From Bacillota bacterium (lineage in GTDB: Bacteria > Bacillota > Bacilli > Lactobacillales > Aerococcaceae), in contig JAEZWY010000114.1 of assembly GCA_023442905.1 (NCBI GenBank), forward strand, positions 1-5,593: a stretch of DNA of 5,593 nucleotides. The letters run 5' to 3'. A program made the translations under genes and the position numbers. The notes below the pieces were generated by a model. The model was given only the letters and a program-made list of their open reading frames with translations, had not been told where the DNA came from and did no database searches. This document shows positions 1 through 4,403 of this stretch, one piece after another. How positions within the stretch are numbered: the first letter of the stretch is position 1; the number at the start of each line of letters is the position of its first letter.

Positions 1-355
1 TGGCTCGTGTGTATTTGTTTAAAGAATATTTTCCTATATAGGGTTTAATATACATTCGTATATTCGCTCTGTGTACCCCACGGGTTCCTTCTTTTACAGC
101 TTGCTTGTAATTAGTTACCCAATCCTCAAGAAATTCTTCTATAGTTAAATTCCGAGGATTTTCTTTGAAATATTCGTCGGATGCTATTTTTCCTTCAATT
201 ATTTTGGCATAACTATTTACTTCATCAAATGACTTAAATCCTTTTTTGTGTATCTTTTTTTGTTTGCCAGTTCCGGGATTAATTCCATTAGAAATGAAAA
301 CTTCATATCTATATTGTTTTGATTTCTTCAAATAGTATTTCTTTATAGAAGCCAT
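1..355 (-). CDS. int: Tyrosine recombinase (phage integrase), N-terminal part, truncated by window edge
   Basis: Site-specific recombinase that would insert and excise the phage genome. Only the first 118 residues are here; the catalytic domain lies beyond position 1. The start ATG (355-353) has AAAGGAGA about 8 bases upstream, and the reading frame is open to the window edge. Residues 1-50 (MASIKKYYLKKSKQYRYEV, then a basic stretch with GTGKQKKIHKKGFKS) look like the arm-site DNA-binding domain of Tn916/phage-type integrases. From about residue 71 (LTIEEFLEDWV) through the NIRMYIKPYIGKYSL segment it matches the SAM-like core-binding domain that typically follows. No catalytic R/H/Y residue can be checked. 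The gene is separated from the immunity operon by that operon's terminator, so it is its own transcription unit. Because int runs leftward, the phage attachment site is expected outside the window, past its 3' end. Family assignment is confident; the integration target cannot be inferred. Confidence 0.9.
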   Translation of the reverse strand, partial: MASIKKYYLKKSKQYRYEVFISNGINPGTGKQKKIHKKGFKSFDEVNSYAKIIEGKIASDEYFKENPRNLTIEEFLEDWVTNYKQAVKEGTRGVHRANIRMYIKPYIGKYSLNKYTRA

Positions 356-406
356 TAGAATTCTCCTTTCGTATTTCTACATAATAAATTCGGTTATTCG
401 AGTGAT

Positions 407-428
407 TTCAATCGAACAATCGATTGAA
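407..428. repeat. Perfect 9-bp inverted repeat upstream of int
   Basis: The arms TTCAATCGA (407-415) and TCGATTGAA (420-428) are exact reverse complements around the 4-base spacer ACAA. The repeat overlaps the tentative -35 hexamer of int, so a protein bound here could control int. No T-run follows it on either strand, so it does not look like a terminator. Confidence 0.6.
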
Positions 429-454
429 TAATAAAGTATTCGAAGTTTATTATT
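427..454. repeat. Second perfect 9-bp inverted repeat upstream of int
   Basis: The arms AATAATAAA (427-435) and TTTATTATT (446-454) are exact reverse complements around the 10-base spacer GTATTCGAAG, which itself carries the palindrome TTCGAA. It abuts the previous inverted repeat. The arms are pure A/T, so some of this symmetry could be chance. Possible operator or integrase/Xis site. Confidence 0.4.
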
Positions 455-461
455 ATTCTTT

Positions 462-475
462 CGAACGTATGTTCT
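462..475. promoter_or_regulatory. Candidate LexA/DinR (SOS) box upstream of int
   Basis: CGAACGTATGTTCT matches the Gram-positive LexA (DinR) consensus CGAACRNRYGTTYG at all specified positions except the last (T instead of G). The core GAAC-N4-GTTC is a perfect dyad. It sits about 107 bases upstream of the int start codon and just before the terminator of the immunity operon, so int is the only gene it could plausibly control. Its distance from any recognisable promoter is the main doubt. Confidence 0.5.
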
Positions 476-484
476 TTTTGATCT

Positions 485-505
485 AAAAAGAAAAGCCCGA
501 AGGCT
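485..505 (-). terminator. Rho-independent terminator of the leftward immunity operon
   Basis: Reading the minus strand, the TGA stop of the last operon gene is followed after two bases by AGCC-TTCG-GGCT and then TTTTCTTTTT. The stem is only 4 bp, but the C(UUCG)G tetraloop is exceptionally stable and the U-tract is good. Its location directly after the stop codon supports the call and separates this operon from int. Confidence 0.7.
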
Positions 506-507
506 AA

Positions 508-846
508 TCAAAATGCGGGGATGAATGTTTTTAAGAACATTCCTGCATCTTTTGTAACTTGAAATCCAATAACAATTTTTTGACCGTTATCTTTATCAGT
601 TAGGTATAGTAATCCACTTGAATATTTTGACTTAGGAATAATGTCTAAATCAATTTTGTTTAAAGTATAAGTTTTCCCTTTTTCTTCAATGAATTGGACT
701 TCTCCTGGATTCATTTGTATAAGCCTTTTAGAACTTTGAGTAAGTTTAACTTTTCCTCTACTATCTGTTTGAATAATTAACATTACAGATTGAGTAGCTT
801 TTTCCATTGAAGTAATTTTATTTTTCTTTTTACCAAAGAGTCCCAT
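508..846 (-). CDS. Small protein of unknown function, last gene of the immunity operon
   Basis: Protein of 112 residues; I do not recognise the family. I start it at the ATG at 846 (MGLFGKKK) because GGAGG at 856-852 is correctly spaced for it. An in-frame ATG four codons earlier would contain that ribosome site. The N-terminus is basic (GKKKNK). The rest alternates short hydrophobic beta-like segments (SVMLIIQTD, GEVQFIEE, KTYTLNKIDLDII, GLLYLTD, KIVIGFQV) and ends in MFLKTFIPAF. That pattern suggests a small beta-rich fold, possibly PH/GRAM-like, but this is only impression. It has no signal peptide, membrane helix or cysteines. It follows the GIY-YIG gene by 46 bases and is followed at once by a terminator, so it is co-transcribed with repressor, protease and nuclease and is probably made in the lysogen. 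It could be a partner of the upstream nuclease-like protein. Confidence 0.75.
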   Translation of the reverse strand: MGLFGKKKNKITSMEKATQSVMLIIQTDSRGKVKLTQSSKRLIQMNPGEVQFIEEKGKTYTLNKIDLDIIPKSKYSSGLLYLTDKDNGQKIVIGFQVTKDAGMFLKTFIPAF

Positions 847-892
847 ATTTACCTCCATAATTAAACAATTTATATGATCAAATTTTATTTTG

Positions 893-2206
893 CTATCTTC
901 CTAAAGCCAGAGATTCTCGAAATTCTTCAGCTTCAGGTTCTTTTTGAAAATCAATTGTTAAGTCCTTGTATTCTACTAATTTTTTCTCAATGTCCTCGAT
1001 AGGGATTTTGAAAAATTCTTTCCTATTGTTGACTCTATTAATTCTTTGCTTATCAAAATGTTTATGTAGATCTGCTTCCAATTGATAAGCCTCATAGCTA
1101 AAAATAAGGGCGTGAACATCAAATTTGAAAGGTACAGAAGCACTGCTCAATTCAGCAATACGTTCTAACGGGTCTAATCGTCTAGTTACGCCTATTTTAA
1201 CAACATCAGCTCCAAAAGCTCCAATATTACTAATTATATAAACATAACCAGCAGATGCATGCGCATTTCGATAGTCTAATTCTTCTTTTTCAGCTTCTTT
1301 ATCTTGGATACTTGTTTCAAAGCCTAAGATCTGATTTTGTAACTCTATTCGTTGTTCTTCATTTTCAGAACTTTTTAGCTTGTCTTGAAGATCAGAAATC
1401 ATCTTTTTGAAATGACTGATATCTTTATCAATTACTTTCTTCTGAGACTCTATTTCTTTCTGTAAAGCTTTTTCCTCTTTTTCTCGTTCACGTTGCTCTC
1501 TAAGTTCCTCTTTTTCTTCTTGTTTTTTTCGCTCATATTCATACGCACAGTGTAGTTCATCTAATTTAGATTGGAGGTACTCTTTACGAATAGAAACTAA
1601 ATTAGTGCTGTTTAATTTATTCAGCTGTTCATATGAGTTTTTAATTCGTTTTTCAATAGATGCTAAATTGCTAAACTTGACTTTATTTATAGCAGCTTCA
1701 CATTCATTGTTAAAAGAGCGAAGAATCTGTTTAATATTATCGTTAGTCATTTTTCGACCTTTTGCTTTATTACCATCAACAGTCCAGTTATCACTGTAAT
1801 TTACTGCTGTTTTCTTTTTGATCATATATTTTTGATCTGCTCGTATATCAGAAAGTTTTTCTTTATATCCAAGAGCTGTAGCAAAATCGTATTGAGGACG
1901 ATACAAGCCAAACTCTTCAAAGCGAATATCATCACTCGTAACAATTAATTGGTGCTCCAACTCTTCAATTTCAGAACTCATAGATTTTATTTTAGTTCGA
2001 AGCTGTCCTTCTTTTTCCTTGAGAGCCAGTATAATTTGTTCAATCTCTTTTTGCTCCTTTTCTTTGTCGATAATAGCTTGTTGAAGCTCCAACACTGACA
2101 TTTGTTCAACGCTCAACTTAGCATTCTTTAATGCCTCTAAATCTTCGGCCAGTTCATTTGCTTGTTGCTTATATTTATTACCTTTTAAAAAATCGAAAGC
2201 TCCCAT
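893..2206 (-). CDS. DUF4041 / GIY-YIG (T5orf172) nuclease-like protein with long coiled coils
   Basis: Predicted DNA-cleaving protein of 437 residues. I start it at ATG 2206 (MGAFDFLKG): AGGTGG at 2221-2216 is the ribosome site and contains the GTG that would give a start four codons longer. Residues 15-90 are a charged coiled coil. About 92-226 match DUF4041 as I know it (IRFEEFGLY, TALGYKEKL, a YSDNWTVDG loop, AINKVKFSN). A very charged E/K/R/Q helix at 226-315 follows. From 319 comes a GIY-YIG fold of the T5orf172 type: GYVYI (320-324), VVKIG (335-339), arginines at 342, 343 and 349, candidate metal-binding E377 in the YQLEADLHKHF helix, then KEFF (396-399). The catalytic features look intact. 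It overlaps the protease stop closely (14-base gap) inside the repressor operon. The same domain pair occurs in the antiphage nuclease SNIPE, but the N-terminal membrane helix I recall in SNIPE is not visible here. Nuclease assignment is solid; defence role is inferred. Confidence 0.88.
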   Translation of the reverse strand: MGAFDFLKGNKYKQQANELAEDLEALKNAKLSVEQMSVLELQQAIIDKEKEQKEIEQIILALKEKEGQLRTKIKSMSSEIEELEHQLIVTSDDIRFEEFGLYRPQYDFATALGYKEKLSDIRADQKYMIKKKTAVNYSDNWTVDGNKAKGRKMTNDNIKQILRSFNNECEAAINKVKFSNLASIEKRIKNSYEQLNKLNSTNLVSIRKEYLQSKLDELHCAYEYERKKQEEKEELREQREREKEEKALQKEIESQKKVIDKDISHFKKMISDLQDKLKSSENEEQRIELQNQILGFETSIQDKEAEKEELDYRNAHASAGYVYIISNIGAFGADVVKIGVTRRLDPLERIAELSSASVPFKFDVHALIFSYEAYQLEADLHKHFDKQRINRVNNRKEFFKIPIEDIEKKLVEYKDLTIDFQKEPEAEEFRESLALGR

Positions 2207-2219
2207 CTGGAATACCACC

Positions 2220-2684
2220 TCACAATGATTTTAAAACTGCAACAGTCCCATTCGGTTGAAATAGGAGAGTGTAGTTGTTTTCTGTTTTTATGCCATTGAA
2301 TCTTTTAGCGTAGTATTCAATGGCTGTTTTCAAAGTTTCTACTGTGATTTGTAGGAAATTAGCACTTTCAGCAATGGTCTTACATCCGTTTTCGTAACAT
2401 TTTATGATGTCGTACGGACTGACCACTAAAACTGCACCAATATCTCTAGCTAGACGTTCTTGCTTTCTATCAGATAATGTACTTTGTTTTGAAATATCTC
2501 CGACAGTTGTTAAATGATGAGCAATTTCTTCTCCAATCGTTCCAGGAAGCTCATAATGCGATTGATTGGGATTCAAATAAACAACATTGCCGTCAATAAA
2601 CCCCTTTTGCTTTTCTGGCATAAGGGGATCGGATATAAAATCTAATTCGGGAGTGATGGACATTAATTCTTCACACAACTGCAT
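2220..2684 (-). CDS. immA: ImmA/IrrE-family metalloprotease (anti-repressor protease)
   Basis: A 154-residue protein resembling ImmA/IrrE (COG2856) peptidases, which cleave the partner phage or ICE repressor and so trigger induction. The diagnostic segment is GTIGEEIAHHLTTVGDI, with E52, E53, H56 and H57, followed by QERLARDIGAVLVV, whose E76 is the expected third metal ligand. The first histidine of the classical HExxH motif is glutamate here; EExxH forms are common in Firmicute phage members, so this need not mean inactivity. The C-terminal part (SANFLQITVETLKTAIEYY) fits the helical region usual in this family. ATG 2684 is chosen because AGGTG at 2697-2693 is 8 bases upstream; two TTG codons directly before it are alternatives. 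The repressor's TAG overlaps this ribosome site, so translation is probably coupled. Role follows from family and position next to a repressor that lacks its own peptidase domain. Confidence 0.88.
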   Translation of the reverse strand: MQLCEELMSITPELDFISDPLMPEKQKGFIDGNVVYLNPNQSHYELPGTIGEEIAHHLTTVGDISKQSTLSDRKQERLARDIGAVLVVSPYDIIKCYENGCKTIAESANFLQITVETLKTAIEYYAKRFNGIKTENNYTLLFQPNGTVAVLKSL

Positions 2685-2695
2685 CAACAAAACAC

Positions 2696-3070
2696 CTACT
2701 TCTTTTTTTTCAAAGGGTTATTTTTTCTATATTCAATGTAACGCAGAATATCTTCAAGATCCTCTTCGGTAGTGTCATCGTCAATATGTGCAGCAATAGT
2801 CCTAATTTTATCATTTAATACTTCATTATCGATCTTATTATCTAAGTATCCTGCAAGATTCATTAATTTATCGTAACTAACATCATAGGCTTCAGAAAGA
2901 ATTTTTAAAGCTTCTGGTGTAGGATTAATTGGTGTTCCTCGTCTGCTGACTCCTTTTTCTAAATCAGAAATATAAGAGTGACTTAGACGCCCGTCAATAC
3001 GTTGAGAAACACTTCTTAATGATTCTTTTCCTCTTAATTCTCTTAAAAAATCTCCTAAATTGTTCGACAT
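2696..3070 (-). CDS. Phage repressor, HTH_3 (ImmR/CI-like) without peptidase domain
   Basis: A 124-residue DNA-binding repressor expected to maintain lysogeny. Residues 7-75 form a lambda-repressor-type HTH: GDFLRELRGKESLRSVSQRI, then the recognition region LSHSYISDLEKGVSRRG, then PTPEALKILSEAYDVSYDKLMNLAGY. The acidic tail (DDDTTEEDLEDILRYIEYRK) is typical of Gram-positive phage repressors that pair with ImmA. There is no LexA/S24 serine-peptidase domain, so RecA-stimulated self-cleavage is not available and the downstream ImmA-like protease is the likely inactivator. ATG 3070 is preferred over an in-frame GTG at 3079 because AGAGGTGG precedes it at correct distance. The gene is the first of the leftward operon, and its promoter region carries operator O1, so autoregulation is likely. 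The 3' end has an A8 run forming A-AAA-AAG in the phase used for -1 slippage. Function is confident; the exact induction route is inferred. Confidence 0.92.
   Translation of the reverse strand: MSNNLGDFLRELRGKESLRSVSQRIDGRLSHSYISDLEKGVSRRGTPINPTPEALKILSEAYDVSYDKLMNLAGYLDNKIDNEVLNDKIRTIAAHIDDDTTEEDLEDILRYIEYRKNNPLKKKK
2699..2711 (-). other. A8 run with A-AAA-AAG slippery heptamer at the repressor 3' end
   Basis: On the minus strand eight consecutive A residues (2710-2703) precede GAAGTAG. In the repressor frame the heptamer 2708-2702 reads A|AAA|AAG, the phase of the dnaX-type -1 slippery site. A -1 slip would bypass the TAG and enter the protease frame, which is open from here to its ATG, giving a repressor-protease fusion. 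No stimulatory hairpin is obvious, so use of the site is uncertain. Confidence 0.3.
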
Positions 3071-3090
3071 GGCTTCCACCTCTTATCGAT

Positions 3091-3096
3091 ATTGTA
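3091..3096 (-). promoter_or_regulatory. Tentative -10 of the leftward repressor (maintenance) promoter
   Basis: The minus strand reads TACAAT at 3096-3091, a good -10, about 20 bases upstream of the repressor start. The hexamer 17 bases further up (TATATT, 3119-3114) is a poor -35. A weak promoter that depends on or is tuned by bound repressor would fit. Operator O1 overlaps the -10. Confidence 0.4.
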
Positions 3097-3111
3097 ATAC
3101 ATACTTTACAA
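3092..3111. promoter_or_regulatory. Repressor/Cro operator O1
   Basis: TTGTAATACATACTTTACAA has half-sites TTGTAA and TTACAA, an exact inverted repeat around 8 bases. It has the same TTGTA-N10-TACAA geometry as the operator over the rightward promoter and shares the inner ACAT. It covers the presumed -10 of the repressor's own promoter, suggesting negative autoregulation. Confidence 0.7.
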
Positions 3112-3140
3112 AAAATATATAAGAATAATGTATTTTATGG

Positions 3141-3169
3141 TTGACACATTGTAGTACATGAACTACAAT
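3141..3169 (+). promoter_or_regulatory. Rightward early promoter (PR) for cro-like gene
   Basis: TTGACA at 3141-3146 is a perfect sigma-A -35. TACAAT at 3164-3169 is a 5/6 -10, and the spacer is exactly 17 bases. Transcription should start near 3176, giving a leader of about 37 bases before the Cro-like ATG. The strong promoter faces away from the repressor and reads the whole early operon. Operator O2 covers its spacer and -10. Confidence 0.88.
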
Positions 3170-3173
3170 ATGT
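3144..3173. promoter_or_regulatory. Operator O2, long palindrome over PR
   Basis: ATTGTAGT (3148-3155) and ACTACAAT (3162-3169) are perfect 8-bp arms around ACATGA. After one mismatch the symmetry continues with ACA (3144-3146) and TGT (3171-3173). The right arm is the -10 box itself and the outer left part overlaps the -35, so a bound dimer would block RNA polymerase. This is the best-matching copy of the TTGTA-N10-TACAA motif. Confidence 0.85.
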
Positions 3174-3174
3174 T

Positions 3175-3194
3175 TTGTAAGACATAGCGTACTG
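3175..3194. promoter_or_regulatory. Degenerate operator O3 downstream of PR
   Basis: TTGTAAGACATAGCGTACTG has a perfect left half-site and inner ACATA like O1, but its right half is TACTG instead of TACAA. Its centre is 26 bases from the centre of O2, and it spans the likely transcription start up to the edge of the Cro-like gene's ribosome site. A weaker cooperative or Cro-preferred site is plausible. Confidence 0.5.
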
Positions 3195-3212
3195 AAAGGG
3201 GGATAGATAAAT

Positions 3213-3446
3213 ATGACTAACTCAATAAAAGAAATGCGTATGTCCAAAGGAATCACTCAGACAGAGCTTGCTGAAATGTCGAATATTTCTCGGCCGTATT
3301 TGGCTGGTATTGAGAAAGGAGAAAGCAATCCTAGTGCACAGATTGCATTATCTATAGCAAAAGCACTAGGTACAACTGTCGAGACTATTTTTTTATTAGA
3401 TTTGTCGTACAAAGACGACAAAAGAAAGGAGCCAACACGTTGCTAA
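3213..3446 (+). CDS. Cro-like HTH transcriptional regulator
   Basis: A 77-residue protein that is essentially one HTH_3 domain: IKEMRMSKGITQTELAEMSNISRPYLAGIEKGESNPSAQIALSIAKALGTTVETIF, with helix 2 at TQTELAEMS and the recognition helix at SRPYLAGIEKG. It has no oligomerisation or peptidase tail beyond a short basic end. It is the first gene of the rightward operon, divergent from the repressor, in the classical cro position. It would be expected to bind the same operators and shut down the repressor promoter during lytic growth. ATG 3213 has AAAGGGGG at 3195-3202. Its last bases overlap the TTG start of the next gene. The sequence (GESNPSAQIALSIAKALG) also resembles small chromosomal YgzD-type regulators, so the direction of its effect is inferred from position. 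Confidence 0.9.
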   Translation: MTNSIKEMRMSKGITQTELAEMSNISRPYLAGIEKGESNPSAQIALSIAKALGTTVETIFLLDLSYKDDKRKEPTRC

Positions 3447-3784
3447 AACAACAAGTATTGAAACCAGAAAATATCAAGTCCATCGAGCTTAACGCTAACG
3501 GGTCAGATAAGTGCTATACGAATCCAATTGTGATTAACGAACTAAAAGCTGGCAAAGGTGTCAAAGCAGTCAAATTAGATTTAGTAGCTGATAAAGTTCC
3601 TAAAGTGATCATTATCGGAACACCTCGACTTATTCCAGATGAAGTCAAAAAAGCGTGGGTATTATCTGATTCTGAATGGGATGAATTTTCGGTTGAAACA
3701 GCGACAATTACCAAGGAAATCGAAGGTGTTCCAGAAAACGTGCTTCCACTTGATTATCTGGTAAATAACCAGGCGGAAGAATAA
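3440..3784 (+). CDS. Early phage protein of unknown function
   Basis: A 114-residue protein; family not recognised. The reading frame starts with TTG at 3440, which overlaps the Cro-like gene by 7 bases. AAAGGAG at 3425-3431 lies 8 bases upstream, and no ATG or GTG lies near that site, so TTG is the best start. The protein is acidic overall with beta-like segments (GVKAVKLDLVAD, VPKVIIIGTPRLI) and a C-terminal part containing AWVLSDSEWDEF and VLPLDYLV. No signal peptide, membrane helix or known motif is visible. Translational coupling to the Cro-like gene suggests joint early expression from PR. It ends only 3 bases from the stop of the convergent 67-aa gene. A role in the lysis-lysogeny decision is conceivable from position but nothing in the sequence shows it. 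Confidence 0.75.
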   Translation: MLKQQVLKPENIKSIELNANGSDKCYTNPIVINELKAGKGVKAVKLDLVADKVPKVIIIGTPRLIPDEVKKAWVLSDSEWDEFSVETATITKEIEGVPENVLPLDYLVNNQAEE

Positions 3785-3787
3785 ACA

Positions 3788-3991
3788 CTACTTCATAAAC
3801 ACTATTGGAGCTTTGTTGCTATAGTCAACTTCTGTTTGCTGAATTCCTTTTGGGTTGGTATTTGCAAAGAAGTTAACTGTATCTGCAACGTCTTGTTGAT
3901 CGAATTGAGGAAGAGTATATTCCGAATGTCCTTCAGGAGCATTTTTAAACAATTCTCTAATTTCAGCAGCAATAGATTCTTTGTAAGCCAT
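3788..3991 (-). CDS. Antiparallel small gene inside the early operon, unknown function
   Basis: A 67-residue protein of unknown family (MAYKESIAAEIRELFKNA at the N-terminus, FDQQDVADTVNFFANTNP in the middle, APIVFMK at the end). I accept it over the opposite-strand frames because ATG 3991 has AAAGGTGG at 4006-3999 and its own extended -10, TGCTATAAT (4024-4016), about 25 bases upstream of the ATG. The N-terminal third is probably an amphipathic helix. No DNA-binding, membrane or catalytic motif is recognised. It runs against the PR transcript and is convergent with the preceding gene, so the two strands are unlikely to be expressed together. It would be on in the lysogen, or whenever its own promoter is free. 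The perfect palindrome at 3990-4020 covers the promoter and start codon. It may be a lysogenic-conversion or immunity accessory gene. Confidence 0.72.
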   Translation of the reverse strand: MAYKESIAAEIRELFKNAPEGHSEYTLPQFDQQDVADTVNFFANTNPKGIQQTEVDYSNKAPIVFMK

Positions 3992-4020
3992 AATTTCACC
4001 ACCTTTCATAGTGAAATTAT
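3990..4020. repeat. Perfect 10-bp inverted repeat over promoter and start of the antiparallel gene
   Basis: The arms ATAATTTCAC (3990-3999) and GTGAAATTAT (4011-4020) are exact reverse complements around 11 bases. On the minus strand the repeat spans the -10 box, the ribosome site (in the spacer) and the first bases of the ATG. As DNA it is a good operator. In any longer transcript it would fold into a hairpin with the Shine-Dalgarno sequence in the loop and part of the start codon in the stem. Confidence 0.75.
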
Positions 4021-4024
4021 AGCA
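4016..4024 (-). promoter_or_regulatory. Extended -10 promoter of the antiparallel 67-aa gene
   Basis: The minus strand reads TGCTATAAT, a perfect extended -10 (TGnTATAAT). No good -35 lies 17 bases upstream (GGTTTA), which is tolerable for extended -10 promoters. Transcription would start near 4009, leaving an 18-base leader with the ribosome site. A second TATAAT lies at 4031-4026. Confidence 0.55.
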
Positions 4025-4084
4025 AATTATATTGGTGTTAAACCGCAAATTTACCGTCAAATTACAACACAAGGAGGTTTCCAA

Positions 4085-4339
4085 ATGAAAGACAAACCGC
4101 AAACAATCAAAGCGAGTATTGATTCGGGATTTCTACCACAATATATAGAAATGATTATTCCTGCAATTAAACGCAAGTTTAACATTTCAATCGGTATTGA
4201 AGGCGAACTGTTCATGATCCCTGGCGGTGTTGAAGAAATCATTATTCGTTTTTTGTCTACCGATGAAGTAGCACAGGACATTTATTCCTATATTGACGAA
4301 AAATGGCAGTTCGCCTCAACACCAGAACTTGTTGCTTAA
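4085..4339 (+). CDS. Early phage protein of unknown function
   Basis: An 84-residue protein; family not recognised. ATG 4085 follows a textbook AAGGAGG (4071-4077). The sequence begins MKDKPQTIKASIDSGFLP, has a likely helix (QYIEMIIPAIKRKFN), then beta-like segments (ISIGIEG, LFMIPGG) and a second helix region (EEIIIRFLSTDEVAQDIYSYIDEKW). The last part is rich in aromatic and acidic residues. No transmembrane helix or catalytic motif is seen. The same frame is open on the other side of the ATG back to 3836, but that extension lies across the antiparallel gene and has no ribosome site. It lies 64 bases before the next early gene and is probably read from PR. The compact alpha/beta look would suit a small DNA-mimic, regulator or anti-host protein, but this is guesswork. 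Confidence 0.78.
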   Translation: MKDKPQTIKASIDSGFLPQYIEMIIPAIKRKFNISIGIEGELFMIPGGVEEIIIRFLSTDEVAQDIYSYIDEKWQFASTPELVA

Positions 4340-4403
4340 GTTCATTTTAAACAACAGTTTACCGTTTGTGCCAAAAACAATAACGAATATAAGGAGTGAT
4401 AAC

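Larger units (their letters stand above)
356..484. promoter_or_regulatory. Intergenic control region upstream of int
   Basis: Gene-free stretch between int and the terminator of the immunity operon. It contains five TCGA tetranucleotides (398, 412, 420, 440, 461) in AT-rich DNA, two perfect 9-bp inverted repeats and a LexA-like box, listed separately. A leftward int promoter is expected here. The best candidate I can see is TTGAAA at 411-406 with TATTAT at 386-381, but the 19-bp spacer is long, so the promoter call is weak. The density of symmetric sites suggests binding of regulators or recombination proteins (LexA, Xis or integrase arm sites). Confidence 0.5.

Noticed and set aside
1..507. 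attP core next to int
   Set aside because: Int is transcribed leftward out of the window, so attP is expected beyond position 1; the repeats at 407-454 lie at its 5' side and show no sign of a core site.
1605..1799. Plus-strand open frame of 64 codons
   Set aside because: Lies wholly inside the GIY-YIG gene on the opposite strand, is Leu/Phe/Ser-rich as antisense of Lys/Glu-rich coiled coil, and has no ribosome site.
2587..2772. Plus-strand open frame across the repressor-protease junction
   Set aside because: Antisense to two convincingly identified genes, without a ribosome site or protein-like composition.
3514..3714. Minus-strand frame opposite the 114-aa gene
   Set aside because: No ribosome site and composition typical of a reverse-complement shadow.
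3802..4002. Second minus-strand frame over the same stretch
   Set aside because: Leu/Lys-rich shadow frame with no Shine-Dalgarno; its start lies in the ribosome site of the accepted frame.
3836..4084. Upstream extension of the plus-strand frame of the 84-aa protein
   Set aside because: It is the complement of the antiparallel 67-aa gene and has no ribosome site, whereas ATG 4085 has a textbook AAGGAGG.
3992..4102. Longer minus-strand start for the 67-aa gene
   Set aside because: The extension crosses the next gene's ribosome site, the -10 box and the palindrome; ATG 3991 is directly preceded by AAAGGTGG.
4057..4281. Minus-strand frame opposite the 84-aa gene
   Set aside because: Shadow with no ribosome site; the sense strand gene has strong initiation signals.
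4293..4403. Upstream start for the 182-aa protein
   Set aside because: Overlaps the end of the preceding gene and lacks a ribosome site; GTG 4404 follows AAGGAGTG.
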